From positions 62,001 through 126,000 of the forward strand of contig JASJFT010000084.1 in assembly GCA_030770425.1 (NCBI GenBank): 64,000 nt of DNA, in the 5' to 3' direction. This DNA is from Darksidea phi (Eukaryota > Ascomycota > Dothideomycetes > Pleosporales > Lentitheciaceae). Below are positions 1 through 9,901 of this stretch, in pieces. The notes below the pieces were generated by a model that saw only the letters and a program-made list of their open reading frames with translations, did no database searches and was not told the DNA's origin. Position numbers and translations under genes: made by a program. Numbering within the stretch: the first letter of the stretch is position 1; every line of letters starts with the position of its first letter.

Positions 1-436
1 TGGATGAACGCAAAGCGGGACAAAAGCTTTGAGGCGCCCTGGCATGGCAAAGCTTGTGGGATGATCGTGTGCGCCTTGTTTGCGTCGATTGTGTCTAGTA
101 TGCCTTGTAACGCTCTCCTTGCGTAGAATGGTGATGTCGTGGTTCTTAGAAAAGCGGCAGTCTAAACACACATAAAGCCCCAACCCCCGGGGATTCACGA
201 TGCCATGACAAACGTTTTGGTGTAGCAGAGCAGCGCGACTCGTGCTTCTCGACCCACTATTCCCATTAGCTCGCGCGCATTTGACAGGCTGTCACGCGAG
301 GAACTGAATAGTGTTCTGCTCGTGCCATCTCGTCAGCAACAGGATGTGCGATGACGGCATGCTGGGATTGCGCCTGTGACCTGCCTGCTTTCAGTGCTCC
401 TATAGCGCGATGGAACGCCTTACTCGCGTGCCGGTA

Positions 437-445
437 GTATATATG
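437..445 (+). promoter_or_regulatory. TATA-like element upstream of MFS gene
   Basis: An AT-only TATATAT stretch lies about 145 bp before the start codon of the MFS transporter, in otherwise mixed-composition DNA. It is the only such element in the 587-bp upstream region. The role is inferred from position. Confidence 0.35.
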
Positions 446-570
446 ATGTAGGCTGCCCTCTCTTCCCTCGACCTGTTCCCGCTCTGAGCTGCTGGGTGGT
501 TTGGGAACCCTGCATATTTGACGTCAGGGTCTTCATTTTTTCACCTAATCATCAGCCTCATCCTATAACA

Positions 571-586
571 ATAAGATAAGATAAAG
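571..586 (+). promoter_or_regulatory. Tandem GATA motifs just before MFS start codon
   Basis: Two overlapping AGATAA/GATAAG motifs end one base before the ATG at 588. GATA-type zinc-finger regulators of nitrogen use bind HGATAR sites in filamentous fungi. A site so close to the start codon would lie in the 5' UTR, so the regulatory role is only a possibility. The rest of 1-587 shows no coding signal. Confidence 0.3.
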
Positions 587-587
587 C

Positions 588-2465
588 ATGGCCTCCGCAC
601 GAGAACGGCCGTCCATCCAACACCCCCCTGCCACCATCACCCCCGAAGCCGAACAAGAAAAGAAACAATCATCCCCCGACTTGGACACGCACGTCGAAAA
701 CCCCGCCGACGCCACCGACTCACCCGCTGACCGCGCCTTCTTCGAGAAATATGGCACCTACGACCGCTATGAGATCACCGAGGAGGACTGCTATGAAGAG
801 CTGGGGTTTTGCTTTCCGACATGGAAGAAGTGGCTGATCCTGAGCATCGTGTTCACGGTGCAGGTTTCAATGAACTTCAATACGAGTCTGTACTCGAATG
901 CCGTGCATGGCATTAGTGAGGAGTTTGGCGTGAGTGCGCAGGCGGCGAGGTTGGGCGCTGCCATCTTTCTTATCACGTACGCTTTTGGCTGCGAGTTGTG
1001 GGCTGTAAGTCGTCTTCCGAGTGATGAGTGTGAAGTGAGTAGGTGCTGACGTGGTGTAGCCTTGGAGTGAGGAACTCGGCAGGTGGCCTATCCTTCAGCT
1101 CAGCTTGTTTTTCGTAAATATCTGGCAGATTCCTGTGGCTATTGCGCCCAACTTCGGAACTATCCTCGCATTTCGCGCGTTGGGAGGTTTGTCGACGGCT
1201 GGTGGCTCAGTGACGCTAGGCATGGTTGCCGACATGTGGGAACCTGACGCCCAGCAGTATGCAGTTGTAAGTGTCCCACTATCTTTCACTGCGCAAAGCA
1301 TGCTCACAACAACGTGAAGGCCTTCATTGTCTTCTCCTCGGTCGGCGGCTCCATCCTCGGCCCTGTAGTCGGCGGCTTCGTCGAGCAGTACCTCGCCTGG
1401 CGCTGGAACATTTGGATCCAGCTCATCTTCGGCGGCGCCACGCAAATCGTGCACTTCATCTTCGTCCCCGAAACACGCTCCACCATCATGATGGACCGCA
1501 TCGCGAAGAAGCGTCGCGCCGAGGGAGAGAAGCTCGGAAAGCCCGTCAACATCTGGGGGCCCAATGAAATCACGCCGTACAAAGACCGCTTCTCTGCCCG
1601 CGAGATCCTCGTTACATGGGTTAGGCCGTTCCGCATGTTCTTGACGGAGCCGATCGTGCTGGTGCTTTCGCTGCTCAGCGGATTCTCCGACGCGCTTATT
1701 TTCATGTTCATCCAGAGTTTTGCGCTTGTATATAATCAGTACGACTTCACAGCCTCCCAAGTTGGATTGACCTTCGTATCCATTGGCATCGGATACTTCC
1801 TCGCTTGGATCTCGTTCATCCCGGCCATCAAGCGCAACACCAAAGAGCGCCACACAAAACCCGACGACGAACACGCCCAGTATGAGTCGCGCCTATGGTG
1901 GCTCTTGTATACCGCGCCGTGCTTGCCTATCGGTTTGATCGGATTCGCATGGACATCAACCGGCCCACCCATTCACTGGATCGCCTCCATGATCTTCGCA
2001 GCCGTTGTTGGCATCGCAAACTACGCCATTTACATGGCGACCATCGACTACATGATTTGCGCCTACGGACCCTACTCGGCCTCCGCCACCGGCGGCAACG
2101 GCTGGGCGCGCGATTTCCTCGCCGGTATTCTAACGCTCCCCGCGACGCCCTTCTTCCAAAACATCCCCAGCTCCTCGAACCCCAACCATCTCGCCTACGC
2201 CTCAACCATCCTTTTCTGTATCTCCTTTGTACTGGTCGCAGCGGTTTATGTGATTTACTGGAAGGGTCCTGTGCTCAGGAAGAGGAGTCCGTTTGCGCAG
2301 CAGTTGAGTGCCGCGAGAGAGGAGGTGGGCGGTGGGAGAAGGGTTAGTGCGTTGCCCGGGTTATATGGCTCTAGGCATAATTCTATTGCCGATGGGAGTA
2401 GGGTGCCGGGGGCGAGGAGGGGGAGCGTTGTTAGGGGGGCGAGTTTTTCGAGACGGGAGGTGTAG
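588..2465 (+). CDS. MFS transporter, DHA1 / polyamine-transporter type
   Basis: Plasma-membrane H+ antiporter of the major facilitator superfamily, likely exporting polyamines, drugs or other small molecules. Three exons join in phase 0: 588-1004, 1060-1266 and 1320-2465, with introns of 55 and 53 nt carrying GTAAGT donors, giving 589 aa. A hydrophilic acidic N-terminus of about 80 residues precedes twelve predicted membrane segments. The motif WSEELGRWP after TM2 is the loop signature of the TPO/CAF5-like group, followed by FRALGGLSTAGGSVTLGMVADMW and the antiporter motif GGSILGPVVGGF. The C-terminal tail is basic and Ser/Arg-rich. The gene is intact. The substrate cannot be read from sequence; the family includes polyamine exporters and azole-resistance pumps. 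Confidence 0.9.
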
Positions 2466-3798
2466 ATTAGGACGGCTTCCGGGGGGAATTGCAGAGGGGT
2501 CTATAAGCAAAGGATATTATATACATTTTGACAAATTCAGATTTTTGAGTTGTTCGAGTGCTGAATATGAACCTGGTCTGTGGTTGTTGAACACCTATCA
2601 CATATACTGTGCCTTTCTTAGGCACAACCTTTCTGCTTTAGCTCCTTAGAGCGTGAAGAAACATTCCAATGGTCACTCTTCAAGGCAAATTTTGTTTTTT
2701 CGGGGCGCATTTCTTACCCTTCCAACCCCCTTCTTCTACTTCATAATTAACATGTAAAATGATAGCGCTTGGCTCTTCACAGCCCCAAAAATACACCCAC
2801 ATCCACTCCAAATGTAAAACGCATCACCATCAACACCACTCCGCATACCCATCAAATAAAAGCCACCAAAATACAAGAAAGGGCGATTAGCGTTCCTACC
2901 GTACCTTGGGCTTCCCCTTTTGACATAGAGGGGGTTCTTGAAGAAATTGATCAGTCTCCAAGCTAGCCGAGACGATGTTCTTGTATTGGAGCAGAAAATT
3001 ATCGAGACTATGTTCTAGTGTTGGAACAGATGCATTTAGAGTGCCGCAAAAAAAAACTAGGAAGTCGTCATCCATGGATCTCGGTCTCGAAGTTGGTCTT
3101 GGCCTTGATCTTGACCATATACCTGGTTCTCAACCCCCTACACATCGGCACGTTTGTAGAACTACTACTCGGTGAAATTTGGAAAAGTGCTCGTCGAGAT
3201 GCTCGGTTGGAAGCACTCTGTAATGAGCTGCTAAATATCGTGTAGCTGTGGGTCGAGGACTTGCTAAGAGGGAGGAGTAAAAGTGCCTGGGAGGTGTGGG
3301 TGAGAGATTTGGAGTGTAACTGTTTAGTGTCACAAGTATCTAGAGTATCAAATCATGGATAGGTGATGATGTGGATACTGGCCGGGATGCTCGGTCGCTG
3401 TTAGTGATAGGGCATTTGTGGAGGGTTGGCATATCATTGCGCCCGACAGTTACGTGCTAGAACTGCATTCGCATGAATGCTATTATTTCATCCCAAGTTT
3501 TTAAATGACCACGAAGAAAATTCATGTGTTGAGAGCTACCGCTCGTTGGAAGAGAATCCGCTAGAGAACTTTGGGACTAGATCCATCCCCCGCATTCCTC
3601 CTTGGCTTTAGCTGGCGTCCTCACGGCGACCCTGCAGTCTCCATGCTTGGACCCGGCACCGATGTCATCATGGAGATCTTCCGATATCTGCGAGGTACGA
3701 TGGAGTTACGCATCCACTCGTTTTCTGGAGACGCCCTGCATTTAGGAGGGGTTGTGCATACTGTTGAATGCAAATTCCTTCCTCCCTAAGCAATTATC
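2466..3798. other. Intergenic, no supported gene
   Basis: About 1.3 kb with only short open frames lacking family similarity, signal peptides or plausible intron joins. Base composition is uneven, with AT-rich patches around 2740-2900. Nothing else is recognised. Confidence 0.5.
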
Positions 3799-5690
3799 AT
3801 GACTGAGAAACGCGCGATTCGCATCGCTGGTACGTATTTGACTTCTGTTTGTGAGCAATTGGAGCATTAAGAGACTAATACCACTGTGTAGTATGCTTCG
3901 GCTCTGCGATCGCCCGCCGCAATGCATGGCGCTACTCACGTCGAATTACGAGAACGATGCGATAGATGTGCTAGCCGGGGACTGGGTGAGCGAGGCGCAT
4001 ATGGCGGCGAGAACTCGGTCGATGGTCGATGGTAAAAGACCGCCGCCTAAGAAGAGAAGATTGTGACTGACTCAAGCAGGCCAGGCTGATTCCTACGAGC
4101 CCACCTTCCTCAACGCCCTCGAGCCCGCACTCCTTCTCTCGCCGAGTTCCGCATCAAACTTGCCGCCAATTCGGGCGCCTCAGATGCAAAGAAGCTACAT
4201 GAGGGGGTTACGGAGATGATCGGGGCCGGGGGGTAGTCTTAGCGTGGCATGGATATCCGGCGACGAAGTGCTACTGCATCTGCTGGAGGCGCAGAACAGG
4301 TGCGAGTCGCAATTCGAGAATATTTGCATGCGAGAAATGCTGGACGATTGAACATTCTAGCCCATCTACGCACAGGCAAATCTGGGTGGTATGGGCAGCG
4401 CAAAGTATTCGAGGGGAGGCGCTGGTATCGTCGCATGTGGACGCATATTGGCTGCGAGCCCAGTGATAAGCGCGGCATCTTGGTGGCACCAGTGGCAGCG
4501 CTTTGATCTTGATAAGCTTGCGAACGCTTTGGTTGCTGGCATTTATCTGAGTGCTCGTCCCATAGCACAGGCAGAGACTACACTGGGTTCAGGGACTTGG
4601 AATGTCTGGGGTGGAAGAATATTGGTTACCCTATCGTCGAGATGTCGAGTTCTGAAGAAGCCGTTGTGACCAAGGACATAGGTTCCGGATGTGAGGTGTC
4701 GGTGAATACCATGACTTCGTAACTTTCGTATGAGAGCCAAGGCCCATGGTATTTTAATTCGGACATCACCGCGGTCCTTGGATCACGTCTCTTTCGAGCA
4801 CATGTCCATGAATCGTGTTTCTCTCAGAAACATGAGAGGCGAACCACCTCCACCCACAACCAAACTCGTCATCACGGCGAAACCGATATTTCAAGCAGAA
4901 ATGTATTGGCCCATCACCGACCTCGGTACCGCTGCCAAAGCGTGCATGATAGAGCATCAGACCCGAATGCTCATGGCTCCACACATCGACGGCTTTCTAG
5001 ATTTATCGTTCCACATTTTCGGCTCCGTGCCCGAGGACCCCAGGAGCCAGAATGCAGCCACGGTTAGCTTCAGAATGCTTGCACAAGCGAGGAGAGCAGA
5101 GGGTCTTGCGCCTGCGAAATTCGTAAGACCGTGCATCGATCCTGTCATATGTACTCACTCTGGAGCAACACCGAATCTCGATCTGCAACAAGCGTTTCCC
5201 AACGATGTGTTTTGAATACTACGCCACGCTGCTTCCTCAGTCGGATATCTCTCATCAAGCTCATTTCAGCTTTGATCAGGTCATTAACATTCCACCGCCA
5301 CCAGACACGCAAATGTATTCCAAGCAACAACCATCGCAAGACATCACAACCCAGCCCATTGATCACACCTCCTTTAGCACCATAGTCCACGCACCCCTCG
5401 CACCATAGTCCACGCCGGCACCGGCGACAAAGGTTCCGACTGCAACGTCGGCTTGTGGGTGCGCACCAGGACGAATACTCCTGGCTCCAAAACCTCCTTT
5501 CAACCGACTTCATGAGACACCTCCTCGCGGATGGATACTAAAGTGGTCGGATAGAACGATAGGGCCGTGCACTTCTTACTGGAGAATCGCCTGGTAGAGG
5601 GGTTATTTGCACGACGAACATGTGGGACCAAGAATGCGAAAGTTATGCTCGACACGTTGCGCGCTGGGCGCTGGGCGCAGCGCTGTACGT
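3799..5690 (+). pseudogene. AtuA/DUF1446-family gene, multiply disrupted
   Basis: Acyclic terpene utilisation AtuA-family proteins are acyl-metabolism enzymes of fungi and bacteria with a large N-terminal domain and a small ferredoxin-like C-terminal domain. Both are recognisable here but spread over all three frames. In order: MTEKRAIRIA at 3799, an intron 3830-3891, then ENDAIDVLAGDWVSEA, a second intron about 4030-4078, YEPTFLNALEPA, SVAWISGDEV, PIYAQANLGGMG, DLDKLANALVAG, GWKNIGYPIVEM, FQAEMYWPITDLG and AAKACMIEHQTR, and finally HAGTGDKGSDCNVGLWVR near 5410, the C-terminal domain signature. Breaks include frameshifts near 3920, 4220, 4570 and 4720, and stops at 4349 (TGA, where the family has Trp) and 4358 (TAG). 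A 22-bp-spaced direct repeat (5379-5393 and 5401-5415) lies in the interdomain region. This is a decayed gene, not an expressed enzyme. Confidence 0.85.
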
Positions 5691-6298
5691 AAGTCATTCT
5701 TATTAATCTTGCTGAAAAAGACGGATGGTGCTAAAATATTTAGCAGGCTATAACTGTCAGGGGCAACCACAGGAATATGTCCTCATCAGTACTCGCACTG
5801 ATGATCAGTGCGATGCTGTCATATTTTCCAACCATTGCAAGACTGAGATCGCGAACAGTAGTGGAAAGACTCATAGGGACGCTATTTTGAGCTGGAGGAG
5901 TTTAAGAGGGCTCGTCATGACGAGGAGATGAGACAACTCATGGAAACTGACCGCAAGCTTGAAGCGATGTTCTTGAAGGAAGGCAATGATTGCGGCGTTT
6001 GAGTTGTGAGTATGGCACAGGTATTGACATGTATCAGCTACAAAACAGCAATGAACAGCGTCTCTTCATCAAAAATTTCTTTGACGAGATATGATTATGC
6101 CGGCGTGGTTGTTCAGTAACTTCCTGAGGTAGTATCTCTGTATCCGTGAATGAGAAGGATCTACAACGGTAGCTATATGAGCTAACCTGTTATTTTCCCA
6201 AACACGTATCTCGAGTCAGAGCGGCTTATTGCTGCATTTGTCTGGGAGTAGGAACGACACATACCTGAATGAACAGGGTTATAGACGTATTCATTTAT
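5691..6298. other. Intergenic, no supported gene
   Basis: About 600 bp between the AtuA pseudogene and repeat copy A1. Only short shadow frames are present and nothing is recognisable. Confidence 0.5.
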
Positions 6299-6464
6299 CG
6301 AATGAGTAGCAGCAATTGCGTCGTCAGACTCGCGGAATAACCCAAAAAGGTAACACAAAAAGGTGTTTCGTCCCGAATACCTTGAAACACAATAAAGTTG
6401 TTGGTTGCAGTCATTACCTGTAATTGCCTAAGGTTCACGTCACGGCATGACTGCCTGGGCAACG
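6299..6464 (-). repeat. Dispersed repeat family A, copy A1
   Basis: Read on the minus strand, this segment aligns over nearly its whole length with 58129-58280 and 54259-54414, and over its 3' part with 22502-22577 and 53924-54034. Shared landmarks are the CGTTGC..CGCAGTC start, the CTGCAACCAAC block, a GGGACGAAA(T/C)ACC block, TTTTTG(G/A)GTTAT, and the end CTGCTACTCATT. It forms the 3' end of the ankyrin-like reading frame, so it either truncates that gene or has been absorbed into it. Confidence 0.8.
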
Positions 6465-7169
6465 GCCAGAGCCTCAAAGAGGGCGTGGTGCGTGCCATAA
6501 GCAACAGGTCACACCATTCCTTCGCTGAGAGGTCCCGTCCCAACTCGCAATCGCGTAGCAGGTAGAGTACCATACAGCTGTGCCCTCCATATACTGCTGC
6601 ACGCATCAAAGCCGTCCATTCATAGGTGATACCCTGATCCAACAGAAAGCGTAACATGCCCTGGTGTCCGAAGAAGATAGTGAGTCAGGGTATCCAGCTA
6701 GCCTTTGCTAGAGTTGCTGCAGTAGGGCCCCTTTCTTTCAGCCAGAAGACTAAGGGGTACACGAAGCGAAAGTTGTGACGCATAGCAGACTCTCTGATCC
6801 AGGAGACAGTTTCCTCATGATCCTCCTGTATAATATAAAGGGCGGCATCCGTTTGGTCATTGCAAACGGCTTGGTCAATAAGCCTGCAAATGCGAGAAGC
6901 GGTGGATATAAGACGGTGGAGGCTGTATTTCGGAGAAAACAATAGGCGCAACATTTCTGGGTTCCCGCATTCGATTGCCATCTCCAAGGCATTGAAAGAC
7001 TCGTCGTTCACGTCAACTCCTGGGATGTCTAGCAGAGAAGCGACTAGCTCAACCTGTCCGCTCTTTACGAAGACCTTCAAGAGCGTATCGAGGACGTTAT
7101 GTTTTCGCTTCATCAGGCTAAGGATGTCCTGCTGGTCTAGAAACGTCGTGCGCCTACCCAAAACTACAT
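6465..7169 (-). pseudogene. Ankyrin-repeat protein fragment
   Basis: The minus-strand frame has ankyrin-like helices: a repeat with LLKVFVKSGQVELVASLLDIPGVDVN, then ALEMAIECGNPEMLRLLF, and, after an in-frame TGA near 6685, GMLRFLLDQGI..WTALMRAAVYGGHSCMVLYLLRD. The first exon base is probably 7169, after a CTTGCAG acceptor; no upstream exon or ATG is recognised. The frame runs into repeat A1, which supplies its last 50 or so residues up to the stop at 6295. Lack of a start, an internal stop and a repeat-derived end all point to a remnant. Ankyrin proteins are protein-binding modules, often in STAND or effector-triggered proteins; no function is claimed. Confidence 0.6.
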
Positions 7170-7940
7170 CTGCAAGCGAGTATTAAACGCTAATGACTCA
7201 GTCTCGTTAAGGAAATATTCGTGTGGCTTTAGGAACAGACCACACAAGAACCCTCCTTCCATCGCTGCATTTCAAAACGCGGCGGCATACGCTTCTCATA
7301 ATGCGTCTTCGCTATCGCTTCCAATATCCGGGTTTGCGGAGACCTCACATGCTTCCATCAGTTTCTGCTACGTGCACATGAAACCGCTCTATATAAACCT
7401 TCATGGTTGGTCCAACTCGCAACCCCTCGCTCGGTAAATTCCACCTTGGCGTCCACCGAGCTGAACCGTACGTGCGCACCTATCCAATCCGCACGCACAC
7501 TTACCGAGAAAATCTACCAAGAGGAGTGTAACACGAGCTCCGCCACCCTTCGACCTCTGGGCATCATCTCGGGCCTTGGTTCTGCCGCTGCGTGACACTC
7601 TCGCCCTGCATGTTCTGGGCTCAGCCTTAAGCGTCTCGATGCGGCAGTGCAAGGTTAATGGTCTGCCTTCGCGTGGCTTAGGCGACGTGGTAGGGGTTGT
7701 TTATAGCTGAAGGGCTGCCTTACGCGTTGTGAGCGGCCGTCGATCTTCTGTCACATTTCCTGTGTTTGGAGCGCAAACGTTTGTCTCTTTGGAAACTCAT
7801 ATTTTCAGTCATAAGTGTAAACCGTTGCGCACTCGTCCTCATGCCTATAGCTGTGGTATCGCATGTTCCAACCATCAAACCGCGATGGCCAGCAGTGCCA
7901 TACTCCATGATCAGTTCGTCACTTTTAAAAACCTTGCGCT
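7170..7940. other. Intergenic, possible missing 5' exon of the next gene
   Basis: No supported gene. An acceptor-like CCTACAG at 7962-7968 just downstream of this stretch, and the absence of a signal peptide in the next gene, suggest that a 5' exon of that gene may lie here. I could not find a convincing ATG-to-donor exon. Confidence 0.4.
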
Positions 7941-8991
7941 ATGTGCAATCTATTGACTTGTCCTACAGATGGGACGACAACATCTAAACCCAACCTTCCC
8001 GACGCAATTAAACAGACTCCCTCAATAATCCCTACCCCAGTCTTCGAATCGGTGTCCGTGGTTCCTGCCTCTGACCTCCCGCCCTCACCAACACATGCTC
8101 CCGTGCCTCAATACATTACCTCAACAGCAAAATTGCTACAAGGATACTGCACCGAACCGGCATACACGATCATCGACGGACCCACGGCGGTATGGATGCC
8201 GGTAGTAGGATGTATATCTTCAAAGGCGGATTGCTGTCCAACACCAACGGGTGATGGTGGGGCTGCCGAACCGACAAGGGCAGGGGAAACGGGAGGAGGT
8301 GGAAACGGTGCGAGCGGAGTCCAAGGTGGTGCGAAGTTTCCTAGGAGTGGGTTGCCCAGTCAGGGAGCCTTGACGGGGTGTCCGCAGGATTATCATACTG
8401 TGGGTGGAACGGCTTGTTGTCCTTCGTGAGTAATCTCGTGCGGTGCTTGGATGGAGTAGTACAAGAGTACTGATGCAATCCAGATCGTATTGGCTATGGA
8501 CCACATCGTTAGGAGGTCAAGTACCGTGCTACTCCTCGCTCGGTGCAAAGCTCAAACCACCGCCTATCCCTGACACCCTCATCGACGGCGGCGGCTTAAC
8601 AACTATGACAGCCACAGGCTCAGATGGCCGTGCCACGCCCACCGCCACAATCCCAAAGTTGACCATGTCGCAAAAGCCCACCTTGGCGATCGTGAACATC
8701 GCTTACTCGATGCAATTCCCTCTGGCTGCACCACCCGAGCCCGCACTAACCAAACCTGCGAAGATTGGGGTCGGCGTGGGCGCGTCATTTGCTGGTATAT
8801 TTCTAATAGCATTATTGTGGTTCGTCATCAGAAAGTTTGTCGCGCATCGGAAGACGAAGGGTGAACTAGACGTTGCGAGACAGACGAGTGTGCAGCAGAG
8901 ATTTGGGAGCAGTGTGCCTGATCGGAGTCGGGTCGCGCATCATGGTGGAAAGACGTATACGGGTGTTTCCACGACTGCTGTTAATTACTAG
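7941..8991 (+). CDS. Single-pass membrane protein with Cys-rich extracellular part
   Basis: Two exons, 7941-8425 and 8484-8991, join in phase across a 58-nt GTGAGT..CAG intron and give about 330 aa. The order is a Pro/Ser/Thr-rich segment, a CCPTP and Gly-rich linker, TGCPQDYHTVGGTACCPS (an ICK-like or cell-wall-protein Cys pair), then GGQVPCYSSLG, another Thr-rich stretch, one membrane helix at about residues 250-274 (GVGVGASFAGIFLIALLWFVI), and a basic cytosolic tail. This layout fits fungal surface sensors or cell-wall-anchored proteins with an extracellular CCP motif. No signal peptide follows the ATG at 7941, so the true start may lie in an upstream exon or the 5' end may be lost. The specific function is unknown. 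Confidence 0.6.
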
Positions 8992-9744
8992 CGATTCGTT
9001 TGCTAGGAAGCGTAGCGCGAAAGTGTTTTAGTACGTATAGCGGCCGGCTTTCATCAGCATTCTCAAGTTGAACACAGCATCGAATGCGTACCCGCTTCTT
9101 TTTTCCTGTTACTTTCTCTTCCGGTCATACAATTTACACGGTCTACGATATCAAATACCCAGGAGGTCTTATGAAATTGATAGATTATGCATGTGGTTAA
9201 AGTTCACGTGTCACATTCCAGATCGCACTTGAGAAGATCAATTCGATTTCCAGATTAACAAATTACACCCCAAGGCATCTACAATGCCTCAACAGGCCGT
9301 AGTTTGCACTAATCTCCCCGCGACTCCGGACCATTTTACCTAAAACTCTCGTGATTTGGGAATTTTCTAGCTCCGGCCAGACATACACTAGGATTGCCAG
9401 ATGGAACGGCTTTTCCTTAATATTGGGATGTTCAGCATTCCACGTACCCAACCCGAACAACAGTTATCCCCATCTCAATGCGTGATGCACCGCAACTGCC
9501 TCCCGTTAAGTGTGGTTGCAATCGCATCTGCGATAACCGTGAGAGTCCTATTCTACTGTCTACATTATCCACAGCCTCCTAGATGTGAGTAGGATGCTAG
9601 TATCATCGCAGGTAATTTATACTATAGGCCGTAGTGTAGGTGTACTAACTTATCGTTACCACTGTTGGTCTCCCAACTAGGCTCTACGGTTCGGCGGCAC
9701 ATGTTATTGCTCGTCGCCTCAATATTCGTATTTAGAAACATTAC
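8992..9744. other. Intergenic, no supported gene
   Basis: About 750 bp with short unsupported frames only. AT content rises toward repeat B1. Confidence 0.5.
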
Positions 9745-9901
9745 CTCGTTGCTTACGATTGATAGTACTGTATACAGCTCTACAGCTCTATTATCGTGTA
9801 TAAAGTGTAGGTATAGCAGCACCTCTACTACGTACAAACTCCTACTATGTCTTGTACGGATCTTACAAAAAAAGACTCCTACTGTGCAAATTCAAAATAA
9901 A
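9745..9901 (-). repeat. Dispersed repeat family B, copy B1
   Basis: The reverse complement aligns with 43985-44127: a T-rich start, (G/A)ATTTG(C/T)A(C/T)AGT(A/G)GGAG, TTTTGT(A/G)AG(A/G)TCCG(C/T)AC, GTAGAGGTGCT, TTATACACGATAATAGAGCTG, and AGTACT(A/C)TC(A/G)ATCGT. The first part also matches 50449-50512. There is no long open frame, so it is a non-autonomous or solo-terminal element. Confidence 0.75.
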
